A stretch of DNA of 64,000 nucleotides from Variovorax paradoxus (lineage in GTDB: Bacteria; Pseudomonadota; Gammaproteobacteria; Burkholderiales; Burkholderiaceae_C): NCBI RefSeq assembly GCF_024734665.1, contig NZ_CP102931.1:3160001-3224000 (forward strand), given 5' to 3'. The translations under genes were made by a program, and so were the position numbers. The notes under the pieces were generated by a model. That model searched no databases. It saw only the letters and a program-made list of their open reading frames with translations, and was not told where the DNA came from. Each line of letters opens with the position of its first letter. Within the stretch, counting starts at the first letter, position 1. Below are positions 36,827 through 44,870 of the stretch, piece by piece.

Positions 36827-36976
36827 ATGTTCCGCACCCTGCTCAAGTCCAAGATCCACCGCGTCGCAGTCACCGATTGCGAACTGCACTACGAAGGGTC
36901 CTGTGCCATCGACCAGGACTTGCTCGATGCCGCCGAACTGGCCGAGAACGGTATCCGTCCGGCGAAGTCATTTTGA
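36827..36976 (+). pseudogene. panD: Truncated panD (N-terminal 41 residues)
   Basis: Starts [20 protein letters not shown] and continues through the cleavage region [21 protein letters not shown], then departs from the PanD pattern (GIRPAKSF) and stops at residue 49. The missing part would be the remaining two-thirds of the barrel. The sequence is closer to the E. coli-type PanD than is the intact gene at 34410, so this may be the older chromosomal copy. The break at about 36949 marks the left edge of the foreign segment that carries the Tn7-like genes. Confidence 0.88.
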
Positions 36977-37016
36977 CGCCGGACGAAGGTAAGCGCACGG
37001 CGAAGTCGTCTTGAAC
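36957..37016. repeat. Inverted repeat and short direct repeat beside the panD break
   Basis: Perfect inverted repeat GTCCGGCG (36957-36964) and CGCCGGAC (36977-36984). The motif CGGCGAAGTC at 36960 recurs at 36998, followed in each case by a T-rich TTTTGA or TCTTGA. It lies eight bases inside the break in panD. It could be a terminator-like hairpin or part of an element end. Confidence 0.55.
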
Positions 37017-37370
37017 GGGAAGGCCCCACGCCCAATAGGCAACCTCGACCGAACAACGATTTGGCGCCTAGTAGCCCTCTTTCTGCCACTTGTTCGACAG
37101 CGAGGCGAGAGCGGCGATGACGTAACTGGCGAACACGGCGGCGCCGCATGGCGCTGGAGACTGCTCTTGTAGCTTTGTTCCGATCAGCAAGCGGCAGCTG
37201 CTGCGCGGACAGGACCATCGCCTCGCCAAGCAGTTCGACCATCCGGGGTGATTGGCTTGGTGGAAGGCCTTCATGTCGGGGTTCTCCGCATAGAACAGCG
37301 CCATGCCTGTTGGATTCCGCCGCTCTTTGACCCTAGATTTCCATCGAATACTGACCCACCCGCTTTGTGA
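37017..37370. other. Unassigned stretch with gene debris
   Basis: No gene can be supported. Short minus-strand open frames exist but resemble nothing I recognise. The segment 37335-37365, read on the minus strand (GGGTCAGTATTCGATGG), is reminiscent of IS21-type ends, but this is only a weak impression. The area looks like rearranged remnants between the panD break and the truncated hydrolase. Confidence 0.3.
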
Positions 37371-37376
37371 GCCCGA

Positions 37377-38096
37377 AGGCGCGGCTATGGCACGACGCAA
37401 TTCATTTCCAGCGAAACGCCCCGCAACGGTCAACAAGCGGTGCTCGCCGTTGACATCATCGCGTTGATGGATGCGCTGGAGATCCAACAAGCCACTGTCG
37501 GCGGTTGCGATTGGGGCGCTCGGACGGCCTGCATCCTTGCAGCCTTGTGGCCGGAGCGCGTCAAGGCCCTTGTCTCCGTCAGCGGCTATTTAATTGGTAA
37601 CAGGGAGTCGGGCAAGGTTCCATTGCCACCGAAAGCCGAACTGCAGTGGTGGTACCAGTACTACTTCGCCACTGAGCGCGGCCGCGCCGGCTACGAGAAA
37701 AACCGACACGACTTCTCGAAGCTGATCTGGCAGATTGCCTCTCCCAAATGGGCTTTCGACGACGCCACATTCGACCGCAGCGCTGCTGCTCTGGAGAATC
37801 CCAACCACGTCGCCGTAGTGATCCACAATTACCGCTGGCGGCTCGGCTTGGCCGAAGGTGAATCGAAGTACGACGACTTGGAAAGCCGGCTCGTCAAAGC
37901 CCCGATCATCACCGTTCCCACGATCACTTTCGAAGGCGATGCCAACGGCGCACCGCATCCGGAGGCGAGCGCTTATGCCGGGAAGTTCTCGGGCAGATAC
38001 GAACATCGCATGGTCAACGGCGGGATCGGGCACAACCTACCTCAGGAAGCGCCTCAGGCTTTCGCCGCCGCCGTGGCGGAACTCGCCCGCCTCTGA
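37377..38096 (+). pseudogene. 5'-truncated alpha/beta hydrolase (epoxide hydrolase-like)
   Basis: An open frame with clear alpha/beta-hydrolase homology but no N-terminal third. It begins abruptly at RRGYGTTQFISSETPRNG, just after an in-frame stop at 37368. The nucleophile elbow is GGCDWGARTA with Asp, as in epoxide hydrolases and haloalkane dehalogenases. The lid region WWYQYYFATERGRAGYEKN and the catalytic histidine in GGIGHNLPQEAPQ are kept. The HGxP oxyanion loop and first strands are lost, so the product should not fold properly. An internal GTG at 37440 could start a shorter protein. A casualty of the same rearrangements that broke panD. Confidence 0.8.
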
Positions 38097-38180
38097 CTTG
38101 AGCTGGTGTCCAAGGATGCGCGCTGGGCCACTCTCCTTGCCCGCATTTCCGCAGCACGCCCATCCACTTGTGGCCCCGGC

Positions 38181-39815
38181 TCACGTCTTTCGAAACAATC
38201 CATCCCTGCTCCGGACGGCTCGCGCCAAGCCGGCTCTGTCCTGTGCAAGGAGTTCCGAGAACACTCGCCAGTTGGACGACGCGTGAGTTGGATAACGACC
38301 TACGAGTGCCCCCCAATCTGGAAATGGAGGGTTGGCCGGCGCCAAGTAGCAACACTTCGTCTCGCCGCTACTGCTATCAAGCACCACGACGGCCAGATCT
38401 AAATCGCTCACGATGGTCTCTAGTGCAGGGACTATGAGCTGCGGCTGTGCACCCTTACACTCGGCCCTGAAGAAGGCCCATTCGACGGCGAGCAGATATC
38501 GCGCGAAATTCTCATTTACGTCTCCTGCCGGAAACATTGTGGCAGAGCCGCCATGGACTCGAGGCTGGAACCGCCACTCTGGTGACGCGAGGATGTTTAC
38601 CGGGCCACAGGCTGCATGGACCCAGTCCACACGGTCGCTGTACCGGCGCCTTGAGCCCGGTTCCATGTAGACCCGGCCGCACAGGAAATGCGGCCTGAGC
38701 ATGCGCGTAAGCAAGTCAAAAGTGACTAGGCGAGGACACACCCCGGCATCACGCAGATGGTAGGCCGCGTACAGCGCGCTTTCTGGATTGTTAAGCCTCG
38801 ACGTGTACGATCCTCCAGCGCGGATGTGCACAACCAAGGCCTCTAGACAAGCCTCATGGCCGCGAGACAATCGTGCGATCAGGGCCTGAAGGAGAAATCG
38901 TTGCGCATGGTGGGCACTCTGCTGCCAATCAGCGAGCACCTGCGCCAGTTGCGCCCAGAAATCCGGCGCCCGTCTCCCCCGCTCGACCCGTACCGAACCC
39001 TGGCAGATCAGTGCTTGACCATGGATGCGATTGAGCAGGTGATCGGGGGTTCCGGCCAAGACTGTGACTGCAGAGCAAACGAGTGCTGTAGGCGTGTGCG
39101 CGCGTCCGTTGAGCAGCACGTCGTGCGAATGGCCGCTAGCAGCATCGCCCGCAATGTCTTGCACGACAGTGAACGGCGTCGACTGGGTTCTCGCTGCCCC
39201 TTCGCAGTTCGACGGCTCGAAGACCGCGGCAAGCGCCCTTCCTGCGGAGCGCAGGCGGCGATCGCTCAACGTAGCAAAAATGCCTTCGTATTTGTGCGGC
39301 TGTCGAACATAGTTCGTGAATCGAGGTTGCCATGTGGAGTAAAGCTCCTTCACCAGCGACGACGAAGGCGTGAGGCTTGGCATGTACGAGCAAGCCACCA
39401 GTTGGCTCTCGTGGTGGACGAAGCAACGCTCCATCCAGGGCAGGTTGTGAATCCACGAGTGATAAAACTCTGTGACGCACCGAGGGCAGCACTTTGGCCT
39501 GCGCAACAGCCGCCACCCTTTCGCATCGGGGGCCGACACGAAATGGCTCCGCATGACAAACAGTTCGACACGCTCCCACCAGTCCGGATAGTCGACGGTG
39601 CGCACGCGAGATAGCGGTTCGTGCAGCAGCCGCGCCAGTTGCCGCACACTGCAGGCGTACACCACGGATTCGTAGCGAAGCGCCGTCACGCGATTGAAGA
39701 CGGCGAGCTTCGCCGCGATGGCTTCGCCCGACTCGAAGCTGCGCAGGGCCCCCCTGGGCCAGGTCGTGTTCAAAGAGGCCGGGGCGGAGCCCGACGCTGG
39801 CAACGTGGTGGTCAT
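38181..39815 (-). CDS. tniQ: TniQ/TnsD family transposition target-selection protein (copy 1)
   Basis: TniQ-like protein of 544 residues. The N-terminal TniQ domain starts TWPRGALRSFESGEAIAAKL. Its zinc site shows C110-x2-C113, a WIHN segment and C131-x2-H134. In Tn7-like transposons TniQ/TnsD proteins bind the target or a targeting factor and recruit TnsC. The large C-terminal half (from about 190) shows no motif I can name and is shared with the second TniQ at 44871. It is the last gene of the TnsA-TnsB-TnsC-TniQ set, 60 bp after TnsC. Its stop is only 85 bp from the truncated hydrolase, leaving little space for a left transposon end. Confidence 0.85.
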   Translation of the reverse strand: MTTTLPASGSAPASLNTTWPRGALRSFESGEAIAAKLAVFNRVTALRYESVVYACSVRQLARLLHEPLSRVRTVDYPDWWERVELFVMRSHFVSAPDAKGWRLLRRPKCCPRCVTEFYHSWIHNLPWMERCFVHHESQLVACSYMPSLTPSSSLVKELYSTWQPRFTNYVRQPHKYEGIFATLSDRRLRSAGRALAAVFEPSNCEGAARTQSTPFTVVQDIAGDAASGHSHDVLLNGRAHTPTALVCSAVTVLAGTPDHLLNRIHGQALICQGSVRVERGRRAPDFWAQLAQVLADWQQSAHHAQRFLLQALIARLSRGHEACLEALVVHIRAGGSYTSRLNNPESALYAAYHLRDAGVCPRLVTFDLLTRMLRPHFLCGRVYMEPGSRRRYSDRVDWVHAACGPVNILASPEWRFQPRVHGGSATMFPAGDVNENFARYLLAVEWAFFRAECKGAQPQLIVPALETIVSDLDLAVVVLDSSSGETKCCYLAPANPPFPDWGALVGRYPTHASSNWRVFSELLAQDRAGLARAVRSRDGLFRKT

Positions 39816-39875
39816 GGGGTGATCATCGGACGCACCGCATCGGCGCGAACACGCCAGGTCAGAGCCGCAATCAGC

Positions 39876-40880
39876 TCAACCATACCGTTCCTCAGCCTTG
39901 CGCTCGATGTTCGTGCTGCGGATGAAATCGATGAAACCGCACGCACTGATCGCGTGTTCAAGGAGTTGCGCGTCGGTGAAGCCCGGCTCCTCGTTGGTGG
40001 CCAGGCCAGTGAGAAAATGCAGGACCGCGGCGGTGACGTAGTGCATCGGCAGGATCAGGTTGTCCGTGAGATCCCCCTGCGGGTACACCTCGTCAGCCTT
40101 GGCCGAAAATCCCTCCCACATCGCGCTCGCATAGGAGGCGAGCGAAAAGTCCGCCCGCACGCTCGGATCCACGAAATGCGAGACCAGGCGTTGTCCCTTG
40201 GCCTTCGGGTACACGACGTCCGAGAACTCCTGCAGACACTCAGCGAGTTGCTCCCGCGACTTCAGGCCGTTGATCTCGAACACCACACTCATGAAGCGCC
40301 CCACGAGCTGCGTCATGCCGCGGGCAACATATTTCTCCCGGGCCTGCGCAAGTTCCTGCGGGCCCGAGAACAGGAAGAAGATCCGGATGTTGCTCTCCAC
40401 TGACTCATTGGCGATGTTGAGCAGCCACTCCCAATGCTGGTCATGCAGGAACTGCGCCTCGTCGAAGTACAGCACCACGGTCTTCAGCGGACTCGTTCGC
40501 GCCCTGGCCGCAAGGAAATCGTTCAGCCGATTGCGCTTTGTGCCCGCGGTCCCATCCTTCCAGTCGCGGTGACGCACGCAGCGCAAGATATGCTCGAAGA
40601 AGGCGCGTTCGCGCGCATCGATCTGCTTCCTCACCGGGATCTCGTAGATCGGAAGGAAGATGGCCAGCGCCTTCTTGATGGCCTTGAGCGCCCAGCGCGC
40701 CGCGCAGGTCTTGCCATGTCGCGTCGGCCCGACGATGAACCCACCCGACAGGCCCACCTGCATCCAGGTAAGAAGGCTCGCGAAGCACAGGCCGGTCTGG
40801 GCGGTTTTGATCTGGAAGGCACTCCCGTTCATGATGGGTGCCGTGATCTTCATGAGCTGCGTGAAACGTTGTGGATCCAT
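39876..40880 (-). CDS. tnsC: TnsC/TniB family AAA+ ATPase
   Basis: Transposition regulator ATPase of 334 residues. Walker A is GPTRHGKT at residues 51-58 and Walker B is VVLYFDEAQF with D140-E141. A sensor-type IFFLFSGPQEL follows near 170. TnsC polymerises on DNA and links the target selector (TniQ) to the TnsA/TnsB transposase. The ATG at 40880 (MDPQRFTQLMKITAPIM) lies two bases after the tnsB stop, so translation is coupled. The ATPase motifs look intact. Confidence 0.9.
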   Translation of the reverse strand: MDPQRFTQLMKITAPIMNGSAFQIKTAQTGLCFASLLTWMQVGLSGGFIVGPTRHGKTCAARWALKAIKKALAIFLPIYEIPVRKQIDARERAFFEHILRCVRHRDWKDGTAGTKRNRLNDFLAARARTSPLKTVVLYFDEAQFLHDQHWEWLLNIANESVESNIRIFFLFSGPQELAQAREKYVARGMTQLVGRFMSVVFEINGLKSREQLAECLQEFSDVVYPKAKGQRLVSHFVDPSVRADFSLASYASAMWEGFSAKADEVYPQGDLTDNLILPMHYVTAAVLHFLTGLATNEEPGFTDAQLLEHAISACGFIDFIRSTNIERKAEERYG

Positions 40881-40882
40881 GA

Positions 40883-42865
40883 TCAGAGACTCCGGAGGTT
40901 CTTGAGGAGACCGCTGACGAACGCCTGGCTGGCGTGTGTCATGTCGCCGGTCCTCGGTGTGACGACGCCGCGACCGGGCGTTGCGGAGCTGTCCGCGGCG
41001 GGCGAGTTGGCATCGACCGCGCAAGGGACTGGCAAAGGTGGCGAAGACATCGGCGCTGGCACCGGTGCTGCCGCCGGCGTTTGAGGCGTTGGGGACGTCG
41101 GGGCCGATCCCGTCCGACAGTCGGGTGTGCCGCCAGCGTGCGAGGGGTTCGCAGCACCCTTGCTCCGCGACAGGCCATGGGCAATCACAGCCTTCTTGCG
41201 CTGCTGTACCGCGCCTCCACCCTCGTCCTTGCTGGCAATGTGCGCGAGCAGCGCCATCGTGATGTCGCTACCCTGCGTGAGCAGGTGGCGCATCCGGGGA
41301 TCCTTGCGCAACCACTGGCGTACTTGCAGTTCCACAGGATGCGCGCGCCAGCGCCGCTCAACCAGCAGCAGCCCGATTTCCTCCCCTGTGTCCTCACAGG
41401 TCACATGGATCTCCCTCGGATCCTGCGAGTTGGCCCGGATCACCACGGGCGTGCCACGCTTGACCCGTGGCAACCCCTCGCCGTAGTAGCGCACGCCCTT
41501 CCATCGAACGACGGGATTGGCACCATCACGTGCGACCTTGGCACTGTCGACCAAGTCGTAGCGCTCGAGCGCTGCACGCTCGGCCATGGGAATGCGCCGG
41601 CTCATAGTGGTGCCGGCAGCGACCATGTCACGCAAGGTCTCCATCCGCGTGCGCGATGAGCCGGGCGCGCGCGAGTTGTTGTACGCCGCCAGCAGTGCAT
41701 CCACCGCATGGTTCAGCACGTCCGCAGAAATCCTTCCGATGGTCTTCCAATCCAGAATCCCCGCTCGCTCCAGGATCGAGAAACACCCCTCGATCTGCGG
41801 GCGATCGCGCGGACTAGCGATGGGCCCGAACACGGGAACGGCGCGGTAGTTGCGCTCGATGGTGGCCAGGGTCATCTCGTTGAACTGTGACTTAGCGTTG
41901 TCCATGAGCAACTCGTCGAAGCACATGAAAGCCAGTTCCTCATGCATCGAGGGGAACCCGTCTCCTGAGGCGTACCGGATCTGCGAATCGGAGGTCCGGG
42001 GTTTCCACGGCAGCATGCAATGACGCAGCGCCGACAGCACCGCACCGCTTGGGTAGTTTTGGCCGAACGCCAAGGCATAGCCCAGGCAGGCGGTGCTGGC
42101 CTGCTCGATGACGGCGATGATCCAGATGCGCTTGACAGGAATGCGTACGACCGAGCCCGGCTCGCGCCCTTCGTACTCGATCTCGAGCTCGACATCCATC
42201 CAGTAGCCGTCGAGCTCGCTTCTCATGAAGGCGCCGTAGAAGTCGGTACCTTTTTTGGCCAACTGCGCGCGCAGATACGCCTCTTGCGCCTGTTGGCCGA
42301 GGGTGCTGGCTGCTTCGAGCACCTGGCGGTAGCGCCGCAGCGCGCAACGCCCTTCGCCGCCCGTGTTGAATGGGTAGTTCGGCGCAGACAGCCCTGCGCC
42401 TAGGCATGCGTTCCTGAACGCGTTGAACAGTGTTGCAAACGAAACGTGGTCGAGGGGGGTTTCGAGACCGACCTGTTTTTTACTGATGATCAGGTCGTCA
42501 ATGATTTTCCTGATAGTTGGAAAACTCTTGAGCAAAAGCGTGAATGCGCCCGGCACGGGCTTTTTGGCAGACAGCTTTTTGATGTCATTTTTCCTTGGCT
42601 TGTCCAGGTGCAGGTTTTTGTGCAAGCCGCGATGGCCGTACATTCGACCGTTCATGTCGCGGCTGATGGCGCGATTGATCATTCGGTATAACTCAGGCCT
42701 GCTGATGCCGCACTCCTTCGCCGCCTGGGTGGCCGGCAACCCCTGCGAATACCGAATGATGGCGCTCCGGCGCGAGTCATAACGCTTGCCGATATCGCCT
42801 TCAAGTTTGAGTTGCGCCGCGTCGGGCCATTCAGCGACGTCCTGCGCGCACAGATCCTTATGCAT
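40883..42865 (-). CDS. tnsB: TnsB/TniA family DDE transposase
   Basis: DDE transposase of 660 residues. An N-terminal helix-turn-helix region (AIIRYSQGLPATQAAKECGI) precedes the integrase-core domain, with the first Asp in ELDGYWMDVELE, the second in LLMDNAKSQFNE and the catalytic Glu in RPQIEGCFSILER. A beta-barrel domain and a Pro/Ala-rich linker (about 570-640) follow; the end FVSGLLKNLRSL may be the hook that contacts TnsC. The ATG at 42865 overlaps the end of the TnsA-like gene by eight bases. The catalytic triad appears intact. Confidence 0.88.
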   Translation of the reverse strand: MHKDLCAQDVAEWPDAAQLKLEGDIGKRYDSRRSAIIRYSQGLPATQAAKECGISRPELYRMINRAISRDMNGRMYGHRGLHKNLHLDKPRKNDIKKLSAKKPVPGAFTLLLKSFPTIRKIIDDLIISKKQVGLETPLDHVSFATLFNAFRNACLGAGLSAPNYPFNTGGEGRCALRRYRQVLEAASTLGQQAQEAYLRAQLAKKGTDFYGAFMRSELDGYWMDVELEIEYEGREPGSVVRIPVKRIWIIAVIEQASTACLGYALAFGQNYPSGAVLSALRHCMLPWKPRTSDSQIRYASGDGFPSMHEELAFMCFDELLMDNAKSQFNEMTLATIERNYRAVPVFGPIASPRDRPQIEGCFSILERAGILDWKTIGRISADVLNHAVDALLAAYNNSRAPGSSRTRMETLRDMVAAGTTMSRRIPMAERAALERYDLVDSAKVARDGANPVVRWKGVRYYGEGLPRVKRGTPVVIRANSQDPREIHVTCEDTGEEIGLLLVERRWRAHPVELQVRQWLRKDPRMRHLLTQGSDITMALLAHIASKDEGGGAVQQRKKAVIAHGLSRSKGAANPSHAGGTPDCRTGSAPTSPTPQTPAAAPVPAPMSSPPLPVPCAVDANSPAADSSATPGRGVVTPRTGDMTHASQAFVSGLLKNLRSL

Positions 42866-43556
42866 GAAAGATGTCCTGCCGCGAGATTTCGGACAACACA
42901 TCAAGACGACGTGTCATGTCCAAGAACACTTTCTTGTCTGAGATCAAATGCGCAAGCGCTGTCTTGACGTATTCCGCATCGAATGCATCGAGTTTTTGAA
43001 GGATGTCCCAGATGCACAATTTCCTGACGGTGCCAAGCTCCCGCAGAATCAATTTCTCGATTTCCGCATTCGCGACCACCTGCGGCGCGCAGAGGTATCT
43101 CAGCAACGCGTGCTTGTTGGCGCGATCCAGGCGCCCCAGATCCGCGAGGTCTTTCCAGAATGCGATGCTCGCACCCAGGGCCCTCCAGTCCTGCGACCGG
43201 CTGATGCGCTCCGCGATGGCAGGGCGGCCTTTGCTGCCGAGGTCCGACTCCTCGAAATGGAGCGTCAGATGATCCGCGTTGTCCAGCGATACCGCAGCCA
43301 TCGGGATGCTGATCGGATCGTCTTCTCCCGCACCATCGACGAGTGGGAACACGGGCGGCTCTAAGTTGAAGGACGCCACCGTGGGATCGAACTCCAGTTC
43401 GAGCCACAGGGCAAAGCGCGAGTCGCCGAACGCGTAAACACGGCGCCTCATCTTGCGCGAGTACACGGGCCGCACAGTGGTGTAGGGCTGCCTTCGCGCC
43501 GGCGGAGGCGCTTTGAAGAGCTTTTCGCGCAGGGCGACGGCGGCGAGGGCCTTCAT
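42858..43556 (-). CDS. tnsA: TnsA-like protein, probably lacking nuclease residues
   Basis: Protein of 232 residues placed exactly where tnsA stands, overlapping tnsB. The segment FALWLELEFDPTVASFNLEP matches the TnsA N-terminal pattern (LLeFDPxVxxFxEQP). However, the expected SxxE reads SRFA, the downstream Asp strand reads AVSLDNADHL and the EVK-type lysine motif reads LHFEESD. So Glu, Asp and Lys of the restriction-like site appear lost. The C-terminal half (HALLRYLCAPQVVANAEIEK, then WDILQKLDAFDAEYVKTALA) looks like the winged-helix domain that contacts TnsC. The ATG at 43556 (MKALAAVALREKLF) is the most natural start. Without nuclease activity, transposition would be expected to go through cointegrates. 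Confidence 0.68.
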   Translation of the reverse strand: MKALAAVALREKLFKAPPPARRQPYTTVRPVYSRKMRRRVYAFGDSRFALWLELEFDPTVASFNLEPPVFPLVDGAGEDDPISIPMAAVSLDNADHLTLHFEESDLGSKGRPAIAERISRSQDWRALGASIAFWKDLADLGRLDRANKHALLRYLCAPQVVANAEIEKLILRELGTVRKLCIWDILQKLDAFDAEYVKTALAHLISDKKVFLDMTRRLDVLSEISRQDIFHA

Positions 43557-43727
43557 GGCAACACACTCGCTTGTTGGCCCATAGGCGACCGCCACTGTCG
43601 ATCCTGGCGTTCGGCCTCGCTTACCAGTGCGCACGCAAGCTTGGTAGACCTTGCGCGCGCGGACCGGCCGTCCCGAAGTGCATTCGGAAGCTTCATTGTT
43701 CGCTCCTGCGTACGGCAACCCGCCGTC

Positions 43728-43755
43728 TTGACAGCAGTCGGGAAAAGTCGACAAT
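43728..43755 (+). promoter_or_regulatory. Sigma70-like promoter opposite the tns operon
   Basis: Perfect -35 TTGACA at 43728-43733 and GACAAT at 43750-43755 as -10, spacing 16. No plus-strand gene follows; a hairpin with a T-rich tail lies about 80 bp downstream. This suggests a short non-coding transcript. Confidence 0.55.
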
Positions 43756-43761
43756 GGAGCG

Positions 43762-43880
43762 GTCTTACTGCTCTTTTGTCTGTATAGCGTTCAGTGGCCA
43801 GGTTTCACTGGTCGTCCTCTTTTGCATCTGAACTTTCAAGCCCGTGTCCCCTTTGGCGAGGAGACACGGGCTTTGTCTTT
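43762..43880 (+). ncRNA. Candidate small RNA in the Tn7-like element
   Basis: Predicted transcript of about 119 nt, from a start about seven bases after the -10 box to the T-rich tail of the hairpin at 43838-43873. It lies in the gap between tnsA and the gp16-like regulator gene, on the opposite strand. It would therefore be antisense to any 5' leader of the tnsABC-tniQ mRNA. Evidence is promoter plus terminator-like hairpin only; no known RNA family was recognised. It may regulate transposition, or the hairpin may merely insulate the operon. Confidence 0.45.
43838..43880 (+). terminator. Perfect 11-bp hairpin with T-rich tail
   Basis: Arms AAGCCCGTGTC (43838-43848) and GACACGGGCTT (43863-43873), loop 14 nt, then TGTCTTT on the plus strand. 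The T-rich side is on the plus strand, so it best terminates plus-strand transcription. A 12-bp palindrome GCCGTCGACGGC follows at 43883-43894. Confidence 0.7.
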
Positions 43881-43979
43881 GGGCCGTCGACGGCTAGTGT
43901 GGCAACCGGGGGCGGTGCCGCACTACAGAGAATTGCAGGAAAACGGCGGGCGCTACATGCGAGAGGCCCTGTCGATTTC

Positions 43980-44204
43980 CTAGCTCTTTTTCACGGCGAC
44001 ATCGGCATCGCCTGTGAACTTCATACCAAGCGCTACCGCAGCCTCGTGCGAGCGACCGCGCAGGCCTCGCGTCCTGCCAGAGATCAGTGCGTAGACGATT
44101 TCGGGCTCGAACCCATGTTCCTCGGCCCAGGCGACCACCGTGATTCCGTTTCGGCGAAACCAGGCGGCCACTTGCTCGGCGGTGCGGATTTCATCAATTG
44201 GCAT
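43980..44204 (-). CDS. BcepMu gp16-like HTH DNA-binding protein
   Basis: Small protein of 74 residues. The body EQVAAWFRRNGITVVAWAEE, GFEPEIVYALISGRTRGLRG and RSHEAAVALGMK match the phage-associated gp16 family of Mu-like phages, where it is a probable DNA-binding regulator with a helix-turn-helix (about residues 20-55). It lies 423 bp upstream of the TnsA start, in the same orientation, with the candidate small RNA between. In this context it is the best candidate for a regulator of transposition. The C-terminal tail DADVAVKKS is not conserved as far as I can tell. I recall the family assignment from its sequence pattern only. Confidence 0.75.
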   Translation of the reverse strand: MPIDEIRTAEQVAAWFRRNGITVVAWAEEHGFEPEIVYALISGRTRGLRGRSHEAAVALGMKFTGDADVAVKKS

Positions 44205-44870
44205 CGTGCGTTTTTATACGACTTCTTGTAATTCGGCAAATTTCGGTCGACGAGCCGGTGCCCTGAAAGATGTCGATCTTCCCTTCATCTTTCCTCATTT
44301 TTACTTCGCAATTAAGTCAATCCTTCTTTGATTAATTAATTTGCGAAAAAGCACTTTTGCGAAAAATATGAATTTGGCACGAAATTCTCGGCTTATTCAC
44401 CTGAAGATCAAAAATCTCGAAGCGAGAACTGCCGATACAAGGGTGCTTGTGGGTAAGACTTTCAACTCCGCGCGGATGTCACAACCGTGCTTCTTGTCGG
44501 CATTCATCCGGCAGACTCATAGCGGCATTGAAGGCAGCCTTCTTGTCTTCGAAACGTCGAAACGAGTTGACCAGAGGTTCGCAACTCATTTGAATTTTCG
44601 AGTTCTGCGTCAGCGGTTCCCATGACACCCGGATCTTTGGACGCCACGCCTCTGGAGCGCGTTGCAATGGCTGGTCAGTCCACAGACGCTGGCCAACACC
44701 CGCGTCTCCTACGAAAGCGCGATGCGGTGTCGGAGCTACGGGCCCGCGGGTCGCTGTCTGATGAGCTGGGCATCATTCACCGCGAAGTCAACTGATTGAT
44801 GGACGTGTAGTTGCGTCGAATTCGTGCATGGCTTGTCGATGTTGGAAGGCATGGATTGGAGAAAACGACG
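44205..44870. other. AT-rich non-coding stretch upstream of gp16-like gene
   Basis: No gene is supported in these 666 bp. The first part, to about 44420, is markedly AT-rich for this genome. It contains the palindrome ATTAATTAAT (44331-44340) and two TTTGCGAAAAA-like repeats (about 44340 and 44357), plausible operator or promoter sequence for the gp16-like gene. The remainder is featureless to me. Confidence 0.45.

Noticed and set aside
37335..37365. IS21-like terminal sequence next to the truncated hydrolase
   Set aside because: Only a vague resemblance on the minus strand, with no transposase gene and no matching second end.
37440..37465. CGTTGACAT shared with the HiPIP junction sequence, as a possible left transposon end
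   Set aside because: Here it encodes the conserved VDI of the hydrolase, so the match is most likely coincidence.
37068..37490. Minus-strand open frame of 140 codons
   Set aside because: No recognisable family, runs antisense into the hydrolase fragment, and lies in rearranged debris.
43728..43880. CRISPR array or guide RNA for RNA-guided transposition
   Set aside because: No repeat-spacer structure and no cas gene anywhere in the island; only a single hairpin and promoter are seen.
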